Source: an uncultured Gammaproteobacteria bacterium (GTDB lineage: Bacteria > Pseudomonadota > Gammaproteobacteria > Coxiellales > Coxiellaceae). From it: 41,741 bases of DNA. Below the pieces are notes generated by a model that was not told where the DNA came from, made no database searches, and saw only the letters and a program-made list of their open reading frames with translations. Shown here piece after piece: positions 33,569 through 41,741 of the stretch; positions within the stretch are counted from its first letter, which is position 1; each line of letters begins with the position of its first letter. The DNA lies in the NCBI GenBank assembly GCA_902581285.1, contig CACHNP010000014.1, forward strand, positions 1-41,741, given 5' to 3'. The position numbers and the translations under genes were made by a program.

Positions 33569-35851
33569 ATGACCATACGTGATAAGACACAAAACCTATT
33601 CAATCTATTGCAGTTACAAGCAAATGAAACCAACACCATAGACAAAGAAACCGCTATAAAACTCGTCAACGCGTGTGGCAAAAAAATAGTCGAGAAGTGT
33701 CATTATGGGAACAGCTACAGTGACGAAAATATCATACTTTTTTTTGCAATCTATCACAACGAGTTTCATATTTTTGAACATACAGTGAAGCTATACCATC
33801 AACACGCAAACACAAACTGGCTCACTACCACAATTGACCAGTATGAATTTAATGTGCTCCATAAAGTCGCGTTCAAAGGATCAATAGATTACTTCAAGGT
33901 GCTAGAAGACACCTTCAGCAATACAATCCTAAGAGCAGCACTCTTGACACCAGCGAGGTTATTAAGAGATAACGCAGCAAGGGATCATAATGGTAAAGTA
34001 ATAGGCATAAATGTCATCACGCCACTGGACATCATATGCATGTATAATAACAAACCATTACTTCAATACCTGATAACGAGACGTATTATTAACGAGAGCC
34101 TATTGAAAGCATACTACCAGTTTGAAGGCAAATTGAATGACGACATAATTAAATTAACTGACACCAAAACAATTAGTGATGAATTTAAACTATTGTTACA
34201 AAGTGATATGATTCCGTTAACATCACAGCCTTTTTCATTAAGAACATGGACAAGAAAAATAGAGCATTACAGCAAAATAATGCCATCGTTGACTGAAGCA
34301 ATTAACATCACCAAGAAAGCATGCCAACTAGAAGATCACCTATTTATGTTTGATAAAGGCAAATCAATCGTTCAAGATGAAATAGGAAAACAAGTTAACG
34401 AATTACTAGCTGATGTATATTGGCAACCAAGCTTAATCGAATTTGTTGCAACAATGGAAATTATTAGAAATCTAAATATAACAATACTTCGAAACGGGAA
34501 GCATTATCAACTGATAACGAATTGCCATGATATGTTATTTTTCTCTCGCAGCCGAACAAAAAAAATACACAAATACGATGTCGAGACATGGCTAACTGAG
34601 CACACAAGAGGTCTCGAAGTGCACCATAAAAACAAAGAGAATCTAGCACAACTTAGTAATGACACAAAAAGCTTTAATAACATACTCTCGTCCTTTTGTG
34701 AAGATTTTCAAGCCGAAATCAAAATTCAGCGAGACACATTCAAAGACCTACCTGAATATAGCACGGCCTCAATTTTACTTGCTTCCGAATATTTAACACG
34801 ATACGTGGTATTAAGTGATAATGCGCTAACCTCAATGAAAGATCAAACGCTAATCGAATCCATTTGTGACTCAATTAAACAATCGACAATCCTACTTGAC
34901 AATTTAATTCAACATTGCGAAGCGCCCAAGAATCATCCAAAAATAATAACCGAAAAAAAATTACTTATTGTTGCTGTATGTCGATTACTTAACTTTTTCA
35001 CCATAGAAGACATGAAGGAAATTGCAAAACTGAATCCACTGATAGCTAACAACGACTCATGTAAAAATTTAATCAGCCAGCAAGAAGAGATAGCGAATAA
35101 AATCGCAACTCACGATGACCTCAGCGCTTTAATTGATGCAATTAACCATAGAGATAGCCTCATTGATAAGATTGCAGAAATCAGCATCATACAGAATTTA
35201 TTTAAAGCTCCGGAAGGTGATCACATCTTACTAAGATGCAAAAAACACAGGATCATCGGAAACTCCAACTATTTTGCAAGCGTCACTGATAAACGGAGGA
35301 AAAGAAAATCAAAATCAATCACACCGAATCAAACTAGTTCAAGTGATTCTGATCTATCATCTGAAGACGAGAAAGACGATAATGCCGAACCATTAAACAA
35401 GAAACACAAAACAGTTGAAAGTACTTCCATTTCTACGCAAACAGACGCAGCCAATGAGATCACTACTGAATTACTAAAAATGATCACTGATGCGCCAGCA
35501 CAGCTTAGACAAAGCATTATGGGGATTTTAGGTAACCCATCCAACTATCTGATTACTGAAAAGACCAAGATAATTGAAAGCGTGTTTGAATTCAGTGTTA
35601 CAGGTAAGTCAACCACGGCTGGCGTCACAACTCCGAGCCCAGAAAAGTATAAATTAGACATCAAACTATCTGGCTTGCTAACGCCGCCCAGGGTGATATC
35701 AAACCAAGACGGTATAGAGGGTGCTTACCCACTTTCGTCTCGCCCTAGCAGGGAAAGCTCCAACCCGCATAAAAGAATATACCAGATACATTTTAAACAA
35801 TCAGACTCAAGCGTGAACTTGCCTAATGAGGAACTTTCTTTAGGTATATAA
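33569..35851 (+). CDS. large ankyrin-like protein with NLS-like basic patch
   Basis: A 760-aa protein without signal peptide or membrane segments. Residues ~50-180 look like diverged ankyrin repeats (NVLHKVAFKGSIDYFKVLEDTF, cited in part; VITPLDIICMYNNKPLLQYLI). A long helical middle follows. At ~575-583 a strongly basic KRRKRKSKS is followed by an acidic serine run (SSSDSDLSSEDEKDD) and a second basic NKKHK at ~608: the layout of a eukaryotic bipartite nuclear localisation signal with casein-kinase-2-type sites. The last 130 residues have a small domain (PAQLRQSIMGILGNPSNYL). It sits directly before the tssJKLM block. I infer a host-directed effector; whether it leaves by the T6SS is unknown. 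Confidence 0.68.
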   Translation: MTIRDKTQNLFNLLQLQANETNTIDKETAIKLVNACGKKIVEKCHYGNSYSDENIILFFAIYHNEFHIFEHTVKLYHQHANTNWLTTTIDQYEFNVLHKVAFKGSIDYFKVLEDTFSNTILRAALLTPARLLRDNAARDHNGKVIGINVITPLDIICMYNNKPLLQYLITRRIINESLLKAYYQFEGKLNDDIIKLTDTKTISDEFKLLLQSDMIPLTSQPFSLRTWTRKIEHYSKIMPSLTEAINITKKACQLEDHLFMFDKGKSIVQDEIGKQVNELLADVYWQPSLIEFVATMEIIRNLNITILRNGKHYQLITNCHDMLFFSRSRTKKIHKYDVETWLTEHTRGLEVHHKNKENLAQLSNDTKSFNNILSSFCEDFQAEIKIQRDTFKDLPEYSTASILLASEYLTRYVVLSDNALTSMKDQTLIESICDSIKQSTILLDNLIQHCEAPKNHPKIITEKKLLIVAVCRLLNFFTIEDMKEIAKLNPLIANNDSCKNLISQQEEIANKIATHDDLSALIDAINHRDSLIDKIAEISIIQNLFKAPEGDHILLRCKKHRIIGNSNYFASVTDKRRKRKSKSITPNQTSSSDSDLSSEDEKDDNAEPLNKKHKTVESTSISTQTDAANEITTELLKMITDAPAQLRQSIMGILGNPSNYLITEKTKIIESVFEFSVTGKSTTAGVTTPSPEKYKLDIKLSGLLTPPRVISNQDGIEGAYPLSSRPSRESSNPHKRIYQIHFKQSDSSVNLPNEELSLGI

Positions 35852-35948
35852 GCAAGAAGACTAAATAACTCTTTGATGGTGTCAAAGTAGTGATTACATT
35901 AAGATGTATAACCATATAGTGCCCACAATGGAACAATATCCGGCTCTG

Positions 35949-35963
35949 AAAAACACGGTATTG
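35949..35963 (+). promoter_or_regulatory. 15-base T6SS upstream motif, copy 3
   Basis: AAAAACACGGTATTG, ending 56 bases before the Fha-slot gene that starts the tssJKLM run. If the terminal TTGTTC served as a -35, TACGAT lies 17 bases downstream as a possible -10. An 11-base partial copy, ACACGGTATTG, recurs inside this gene at 36147-36157. Confidence 0.6.
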
Positions 35964-36019
35964 TTCAAATCATGAAATAGATCTACGATTATCAAGCACG
36001 AACAACAAAGTGATCGTAG

Positions 36020-36688
36020 ATGAAAATAAAACTCAAGATACAAGAAAGAGAATCTCAAAATAAACATGATATTCATCTTGTCAAGAACAAGTCAGATAGC
36101 ACCATCTACTGTAGGGAGTTGATTATTGGATCCAATGCCAATGGATACACGGTATTGACAGGTAATGAAACGGTAGAAATTAAAAACAAAGATAAAGTAA
36201 TCACTTCAGAACACATTATCCATTTTGAATTCATCGATGACATAAATCAAAATGTTTATTATCATGAAAAAAGAGCACCATCGCAAAGTCTAAGTCAAGA
36301 ATGGGAAAATATAGGTATCGATATAACACTCCCTCAAACGAACGATCATGATAACTCAATATTACCAACATCTTACTCAAAATACGATGATGATCCACTC
36401 GAGTTTCTAATTAACGGTAATACAAAACGAGATGCACGTTTACTACTGGAATCAAATAGCAGCGACAACAATAGACTAGGAGACGAACATGTCTCACGAA
36501 GCAACACGAATTTGATTAAAAACCCACTATTAAATAATCAAAATGATACCGGAAAACGAAAACTAACACATTACCCAACGACGGAGTATGAAAACAATTT
36601 AATGCTTCGCACACAAAACAGTGAACACAGAGAACCAATTAGACCATTTAAAAATATCAAATCATTTATCACAAAAAAAAACCATTAA
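36020..36688 (+). CDS. T6SS-cluster hypothetical protein in the Fha/TagH position
   Basis: A 222-aa, hydrophilic, probably cytoplasmic protein starting the tssJKLM run, 25 bases before tssJ. Its first ~75 residues are beta-rich (MKIKLKIQERESQNKHDIHL, YCRELIIGSNANGYTVLTGN, DKVITSEHIIHFEF). The IIGSNANG and SEHIIHFEF pieces are at FHA-like spacing, but the diagnostic GR..SN..vS..H pattern is not intact. The remainder is Asn/Asp-rich and likely disordered. Many T6SS clusters have an FHA protein immediately before tssJ, which motivates the comparison; an unrelated accessory protein is equally possible. A conserved upstream motif precedes it and a partial copy lies within it. Confidence 0.6.
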   Translation: MKIKLKIQERESQNKHDIHLVKNKSDSTIYCRELIIGSNANGYTVLTGNETVEIKNKDKVITSEHIIHFEFIDDINQNVYYHEKRAPSQSLSQEWENIGIDITLPQTNDHDNSILPTSYSKYDDDPLEFLINGNTKRDARLLLESNSSDNNRLGDEHVSRSNTNLIKNPLLNNQNDTGKRKLTHYPTTEYENNLMLRTQNSEHREPIRPFKNIKSFITKKNH

Positions 36689-36713
36689 TATCATAGTTAA
36701 ATAGGAGCATTCT

Positions 36714-37172
36714 ATGAAAGTAAAAGACCTGATCGTGGTTAGCATTTTATCGTTATTCACAGCCAGTTGCCACCAAATTGATGGTATTAATACACGTTTG
36801 AATATTCGTACAGCGGAATATTTAAATCCTGATAACAGAGGCAAAGCTTCGCCAATCGTGCTGTCAGTCTACGAATTAAAAGACCAGAAAAGATTTGCCC
36901 AATTGAGCTACCGTGAATTAACCACCAATCCTAACAATACACTCAAAACAAGCCTCATTGACATCCACACAATCGAAATACGCCCCAACATTCATCAAGA
37001 ATTGACGCTCTATATCAATAAAAACACGCGCTATTTAGGCGTCATTGCTGGCTACCGATCGATCGATTCATCAAAATGGAAACAAGTCATAACTATGAGC
37101 AATCACCCAAGGCACCTTAAAATGGACGTAATGCTACAGACTAACAACATGAGAATCAGCCACATAGGCTAA
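36714..37172 (+). CDS. tssJ: TssJ, T6SS outer-membrane lipoprotein
   Basis: Anchors the TssJLM membrane complex to the outer membrane through contact with the TssM periplasmic domain. The 152-aa product has a lipoprotein signal peptide with lipobox FTASC (Cys19). The mature part has LNIRTAEYLNPDNRGKASPIVLSVYELK, matching the N(P)D..G..SP.vvR.YqL signature of TssJ, and LGVIAGYRSID, matching the family loop. An AGGAG site lies 7 bases before the ATG. It is followed 10 bases later by tssK. Confidence 0.9.
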   Translation: MKVKDLIVVSILSLFTASCHQIDGINTRLNIRTAEYLNPDNRGKASPIVLSVYELKDQKRFAQLSYRELTTNPNNTLKTSLIDIHTIEIRPNIHQELTLYINKNTRYLGVIAGYRSIDSSKWKQVITMSNHPRHLKMDVMLQTNNMRISHIG

Positions 37173-37182
37173 GGAAAAACCA

Positions 37183-38508
37183 ATGCATAATAAAGTGATA
37201 TGGAATGAAGGTATGTTTTTACAACCGCAACATTTCCAACAACAAGAAAGGCACTTTAACGATATCATCAGTCAAAAAACCACATTTCTAGACACTGAAA
37301 GATGGGGTATAAAAACACTGGAGCTTGATTACGACTTACTTAGGGTAGGCAAGATCGCCATTAAAGATGCGTCAGGAATTTTCCCCGATGGAACGTGGTT
37401 TACAACACCAAATCAAGATAAGCTACCGGAGGCCGTGGAAATTAAACCAGGAACAGCTAATAGCATTATATATTTAGCAATCCCAATTCGAAACGGCGAT
37501 TTAATTTCATTGGATTCCGGAAAATGCCATGAACGTTATTTAACAACGACAGAGGAAGTAAAAAACAACATTAAGAACATTAATTTGTCTAGCACGCTAC
37601 TACTAGGCAAACTAAACATGAAAATACTCTTAGAAAGTGATGACCTAACGCAATACTGCACGATACCGATTGCTAAAATAAATCAAATTCGATCTGATAA
37701 TACCATTATTTTGGATAATGAATTTATACCATCCTGTCTTGAAATAGATTGTTCACCATACTTAGCACAACAAGTCAACGTCATAAGAGAATTATTATCT
37801 AACAGAGCTCAAATGCTAACTGGAAGATTAACAGAGAGCCAACAATCAGCTAATGCTGAAATTATCGACATGCTAATTCTACAAATTATCAACCGCTACA
37901 CAGCCATATTCAACCAAACTGTGAACGACAAGCGGTGCACGCCCGCATATCTTTTTCAATGTTGTAATCTGCTGTATGCAGAGATGTCAACATACACATC
38001 AGTCAAAAAAACAGCAAACATAATCCCCAGTTATTCGCAGAGCAATCCAAACTTATATTTTTCAACGCTATTAGAAATGGTAAAAGACAGTCTTAATATA
38101 GTTATCCAGCAAGATGCTAAGCAAATTAGCATTCAAAGAAAAGAGTTCGGATTGTGGGTTGGTAAAATTGAGAATAACATCTCACTAAATGCAGACACAC
38201 TTATATTGGCAGTCTATAGTCAGGATAACACAGGTCAATTAAAACAGAACTTCATGAATCAAGTCAAAATAGCGCCTTTAAGTGAGATAAGAGAGTTAGT
38301 CAGCCGAGCGATACCTGGAATTGGTTTGCAAGCACTAAACGTCGCACCTCGTCAAATCCCCTATCAGTCACACTGTGCTTACTTTCAACTCGAAAACAAT
38401 CATGAATTATGGCAGCAATTAAAAAAAGATCAAACAATTGCGTTTCATATTTCAGGTCAGTTCAATGAGGCTCAACTGGAACTATGGGCTATTAAGGATA
38501 AATCATGA
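37183..38508 (+). CDS. tssK: TssK, T6SS baseplate-membrane complex adaptor
   Basis: Connects the baseplate to the TssL/TssM membrane complex. The 441-aa product (usual 440-450) begins with the signature VIWNEGMFLQPQHFQQQERHF, and later shows YFSTLLEMVKDSLN and a C-terminal head region ending IPYQSHCAYFQLE...FHISGQF. An AAGGA site precedes the ATG. It overlaps tssL by four bases (ATGA), so translation is coupled. Identity is firm. Confidence 0.96.
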   Translation: MHNKVIWNEGMFLQPQHFQQQERHFNDIISQKTTFLDTERWGIKTLELDYDLLRVGKIAIKDASGIFPDGTWFTTPNQDKLPEAVEIKPGTANSIIYLAIPIRNGDLISLDSGKCHERYLTTTEEVKNNIKNINLSSTLLLGKLNMKILLESDDLTQYCTIPIAKINQIRSDNTIILDNEFIPSCLEIDCSPYLAQQVNVIRELLSNRAQMLTGRLTESQQSANAEIIDMLILQIINRYTAIFNQTVNDKRCTPAYLFQCCNLLYAEMSTYTSVKKTANIIPSYSQSNPNLYFSTLLEMVKDSLNIVIQQDAKQISIQRKEFGLWVGKIENNISLNADTLILAVYSQDNTGQLKQNFMNQVKIAPLSEIRELVSRAIPGIGLQALNVAPRQIPYQSHCAYFQLENNHELWQQLKKDQTIAFHISGQFNEAQLELWAIKDKS

Positions 38509-39344
38509 ATCAACTAATTGAATACAATAATGAACATATAGATAACCTGCAAATCAGAAAAAAATCTGAAAAGTTATCACCAATATTGAACTACAATAAT
38601 AACCCAAATCCAATTATTCAAGTTGCAGGGCCAATATTAGCATTTATGTCACATATCAAAAAAAGTGATCAACCTGAAAAAATTAACCAAATAAGAGAAA
38701 AGATAATCAACGAAATAACGCTATTTGATAAAAAACTTCGACAGCTTGGTTACCAAAACAAAACGGTTCTGGCTGTAAGATATTGTCTCTGTACAGCGCT
38801 AGATGAAAGTGTACTCAACACAGACTGGGGAACAAACACACTTTGGGTTCAACATACCCTGCTGAGTTATTTTCATAATGAAACATGGGGCGGCGAAAGA
38901 TTCTACATCATTGTCGATACATTAGCGCAAAAACCACGACAAAATATAGCAGCCATCGAGTTCCTCTATACTTTGATGACTTTAGGATTTCAAGGCAAAC
39001 TTTACAGTAAAGAAGCCGAACCATTGCGAGAGGAAATTAGACATAGAACATTAAGCTTAATAAAGAATATTAACGGAAAGCAGTCTCGCCAATTAGCGAA
39101 CCACACGATTGACAGCACAATAATGAGCATTAATCAACAAAAAACAAAATCACTCAAAGTAATATCTGGAATTACGGCTGCGTTAATAATTACTGTCATC
39201 GCTTTCACCAATGTCAAACTTAACAAACTAAGCTCTATCACCATAACCAAGTTGCAGTCAATCGCAACCACACCCGCTTTGGCTAACTACACAGTATTAC
39301 AAAATAGGCCCGTATTACATAAAATTAAGAGAATAGAAAAATGA
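38505..39344 (+). CDS. tssL: TssL (DotU/IcmH-like) T6SS inner-membrane protein
   Basis: Inner-membrane component that binds TssK and TssM. The 279-aa product has the cytoplasmic DotU domain (residues ~30-195): VAGPILAFMSHIKK, YCLCTALDESVLNTDWG, WGGERFYIIVD and YTLMTLGFQGKL, all hallmark segments. One C-terminal membrane helix (VISGITAALIITVIAFT, ~222-240) follows, then a ~35-residue periplasmic tail with no peptidoglycan-binding OmpA domain. Starts and ends with four-base overlaps to tssK and tssM, making the block a coupled operon. Confidence 0.95.
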   Translation: MNQLIEYNNEHIDNLQIRKKSEKLSPILNYNNNPNPIIQVAGPILAFMSHIKKSDQPEKINQIREKIINEITLFDKKLRQLGYQNKTVLAVRYCLCTALDESVLNTDWGTNTLWVQHTLLSYFHNETWGGERFYIIVDTLAQKPRQNIAAIEFLYTLMTLGFQGKLYSKEAEPLREEIRHRTLSLIKNINGKQSRQLANHTIDSTIMSINQQKTKSLKVISGITAALIITVIAFTNVKLNKLSSITITKLQSIATTPALANYTVLQNRPVLHKIKRIEK

Positions 39345-41741
39345 TAGCATTCCTTAAAAAAAACAGAACCCCCATAATTATCTTATCTACAGTTGTAGTT
39401 GCATTATGGTGCTTACTACCTGCAATCGCAATAGGTAATCATCATCCTTTTAACAGTACTTTAGCCAAATTCATCATAACAGCAATCGTTATAATGCTTC
39501 CTTTTTTAAAGGAAATCTTAGATTCAATTAAAAGATTAAAAATGCACAATAGAGCTGAGATCAAGGCTAAAATAAAGATGGTATACACGGACATAAAGGT
39601 CTTCATGCGACAGGTTCCAAGCAAGGTAAAACATGCTGCTGTCAAAGTTCAAAACAGGCAACGTATCTTTATAGAATACAAACAATTTAGAAGAAACCCA
39701 GCCTACCTCATTATAGGTCACTCAGCCTCAGGATCTAAATCTCTCTTACGTGGCTCACACATTCATTTTATACCAACCAATGCATTAAACAATCAGATGA
39801 AGGAGCTTCAGTTACAATCAGAGCAATTTGAGTGGCATTTTAGTGATCACAGTTCATTTATAATTGAAAATAATAGTAACCACGAGAATATTGACCATTA
39901 TAAAAAGCTGACAAGGATCATTCGAAAAAACCGGCGGTTAAAACCACTCAATGGGGTCATTCTATCATTTGATATAAATCAACTACTACTGCTCGACCAC
40001 GAGCAAAGAAAAAAACAAGTTGGCGCGTTTGCAACTCGACTGAAGAACCTGAATACAACGCTGAATACCATCATACCACTGTATATTACCTTTACAATGT
40101 GCGACAAAATTTCTGGATTTGTCAATTTTTATAATGATCTCTCACAAGAAGAATTAACACAAATCTGGGGCATTACGTTTAATTATCAAAATAAAATCAA
40201 CATCAAGCAAACACTTGAAGAATTCAATCACGAATACAACATATTAATTTCACGACTCGAAAAAAGGGTACTCTTTACACTTGACTCCGAAAAATCAATT
40301 GAGGCTAGAGAACGCATACAAAATTTCCCTCAACAAATGAAATTATTCAAAAGACCCATATTAACACTATTATCTGAGCTTAGCATAGCAACTGAGTCAA
40401 ACAGGACGCAAATTAGAGGTGTCTATTTTACCAGTGCCTTACAAGAAACCAAGCAAAATGACTACCTATTTTCATCATTATCACAAACCTATCAGCTAAC
40501 GAGAAAACAACAGGCACAAAATCACTTTAGAAACGAATCTTATTTTATTTCAGAACTATTTCAACGGTTAATTCTTACTGAAGGCAAATACCTTGGTGAA
40601 AATACGCGCATCAAAAAAATAAAAACGTCAACAAAATCTGCAAGCTTATATCTGATACCTTTATTCGGATTATACGCAACAGTGTCAATTTATGGCGCAT
40701 ATCAACAAAGCAAAAAAATGATAGCTGGCATAAATTCAAATATTGTCATATATAAGAATTACAATAACCAGCTTGATCCAAACGCTGTCAATATTGAGAC
40801 GACACTACCAGAACTTAACACATTAAACAAAATATCAAGAGAAGCCGACGACACCCATGGCGCCGCTTTCTTTCTAACCGCAAGACACAGATTAAAAGAT
40901 AACGCTTATGAATCTCTTGTCAGAGCTATACACACTGACTTTATTCCAAGAATGGCCCTTATGCTTAAAAAAGAACTGGATAATTCAGACACATTAAATG
41001 TGCAAACAGTGTACCTATTATTAAAAGGCTACCTAGCCATCGGTGAAAACAAGAAAGTAGATAAAGCAGTATTGGTCGCTCCATTTGAAACAAACACCGA
41101 AACATTATCAATACTATCAGCCAAATCACAATCACAAATCAAACATTTCGCAGCATTAGCATCATCTCGGCGTTTAGACGCATTACCGCTAAACCATGCA
41201 TTACTGGATAAAATTCGGCTAAGGTTACAAAATGTCAACCTCGAGGAAAGAGCTTTCGCCCTACTCTCAGCACAAAGTTTCAGTAACCAAACCGCGCCTC
41301 TAAGTATAAGAAATGTATTCTCCAATAAACGCCTATTTACTAGTAACAATGGCGTTAAAGCTATCCCGGGTTTATTTACAACGAAAGGCTTTACATATGA
41401 CTATAAACCAAACATTAGCAGCATCATAAAACACGTTAGAGATGATAATAAAATTATTGGACTGAATAGCTCTACCCCAACCAACGATAAGCTAATGCAA
41501 AATGTAAGCAAGTTATACAACCAACGTTACTTATTCGCATGGACAAACACAATTAAGCAAGTCAATATAACACCAGTTAGATCAGTAAATGAGCTCATAA
41601 GTCAATTAACACTTTTGAGTGATTCCAGTTCACCATACAAAATTGCTTTATCGGAAATTGATAGAAATACCCACGCGATTAAGGGTGAAAATATTACTAT
41701 TAATGATTATTTTAATGCTTTACATCAATACCTTGATAGCA
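39341..41741 (+). CDS. tssM: TssM (IcmF-like) T6SS inner-membrane protein, 3' end outside window
   Basis: Spans the inner membrane and periplasm to meet TssJ. The frame opens at the ATG at 39341 overlapping the tssL stop and stays open to the window edge: about 800 residues of an expected 1,100-1,200. Two membrane segments lie at ~12-60 and a third at ~436-455, bounding the cytoplasmic domain as in TssM. LILIG-type context PAYLIIGHSASGSKSLL marks the nucleotide-binding site, but reads G126-HSAS-G131-S-K133-S134, with an extra residue before the Lys, and the usual DTAGRY Walker B is replaced by IIENNSNHE. The periplasmic part has FLTARHRLKD and FALLSAQSFS. The family call comes from position, topology and these landmarks. 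Confidence 0.9.
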   Translation, partial: MIAFLKKNRTPIIILSTVVVALWCLLPAIAIGNHHPFNSTLAKFIITAIVIMLPFLKEILDSIKRLKMHNRAEIKAKIKMVYTDIKVFMRQVPSKVKHAAVKVQNRQRIFIEYKQFRRNPAYLIIGHSASGSKSLLRGSHIHFIPTNALNNQMKELQLQSEQFEWHFSDHSSFIIENNSNHENIDHYKKLTRIIRKNRRLKPLNGVILSFDINQLLLLDHEQRKKQVGAFATRLKNLNTTLNTIIPLYITFTMCDKISGFVNFYNDLSQEELTQIWGITFNYQNKINIKQTLEEFNHEYNILISRLEKRVLFTLDSEKSIEARERIQNFPQQMKLFKRPILTLLSELSIATESNRTQIRGVYFTSALQETKQNDYLFSSLSQTYQLTRKQQAQNHFRNESYFISELFQRLILTEGKYLGENTRIKKIKTSTKSASLYLIPLFGLYATVSIYGAYQQSKKMIAGINSNIVIYKNYNNQLDPNAVNIETTLPELNTLNKISREADDTHGAAFFLTARHRLKDNAYESLVRAIHTDFIPRMALMLKKELDNSDTLNVQTVYLLLKGYLAIGENKKVDKAVLVAPFETNTETLSILSAKSQSQIKHFAALASSRRLDALPLNHALLDKIRLRLQNVNLEERAFALLSAQSFSNQTAPLSIRNVFSNKRLFTSNNGVKAIPGLFTTKGFTYDYKPNISSIIKHVRDDNKIIGLNSSTPTNDKLMQNVSKLYNQRYLFAWTNTIKQVNITPVRSVNELISQLTLLSDSSSPYKIALSEIDRNTHAIKGENITINDYFNALHQYLDS

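Overview
The window reads as the chromosome of an AT-rich gammaproteobacterium. Housekeeping proteins (LeuS, LptE, HolA, RsfS, PBP2/RodA, MltB, LexA, YciA, MinCDE, NudE, CysQ, HemW) have gammaproteobacterial gene order and motifs, but proteins rich in Lys, Asn and Ile, a type VI secretion system (T6SS) and eukaryote-like proteins suggest a host-associated lineage. The genus cannot be fixed from the sequence alone. No rRNA, tRNA, CRISPR array, transposase or integrase was recognised.

Layout. 1-12.6 kb: leuS (5' end outside the window), lptE and holA; then purU and a methyltransferase-TPR gene on the minus strand; then rsfS and the elongasome genes mrdA-mrdB-mltB, followed by a TPR-methyltransferase gene. 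12.7-14.6 kb: an isolated vgrG whose product ends in a PAAR domain. 14.7-18.9 kb: a DUF945-like envelope protein, the yciA-lexA pair on the minus strand, and minCDE. 19-20.7 kb: a 542-aa protein I do not recognise. 21-24.2 kb: an overlapping minus-strand run reading L,D-transpeptidase, nudE, cysQ, mdh. 24.3-25.5 kb: hemW.

25.6-41.7 kb is T6SS territory. It holds an acidic unknown protein, hcp, a VgrG carrying a C-terminal colicin E3-type 16S rRNase domain, and a small gene placed as its immunity gene. A glycosyltransferase / nucleosidase / SPL-like radical-SAM cassette interrupts the system. Then come an ankyrin-like protein with a nuclear-localisation-like basic patch, a small protein in the slot often taken by Fha/TagH, and tssJ-tssK-tssL-tssM, with tssM running off the window end. 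The sheath, baseplate and ClpV genes are not in the window.

How the parts connect. An identical 15-base sequence (AAAAACACGGTATTG) lies 55-86 bases upstream of three T6SS starts: the isolated vgrG-PAAR, hcp, and the first gene of the tssJKLM block. It is absent from the other upstream regions I compared. I infer a shared regulatory site joining an orphan spike gene about 14 kb away to the main cluster. The strongest single result is the VgrG-E3 toxin. Its last ~50 residues align without gaps to the remembered colicin E3 nuclease sequence, with the catalytic Asp, His, Glu and Arg at the same spacing. This implies that the T6SS kills bacterial competitors, even though neighbouring proteins look directed at eukaryotic hosts.
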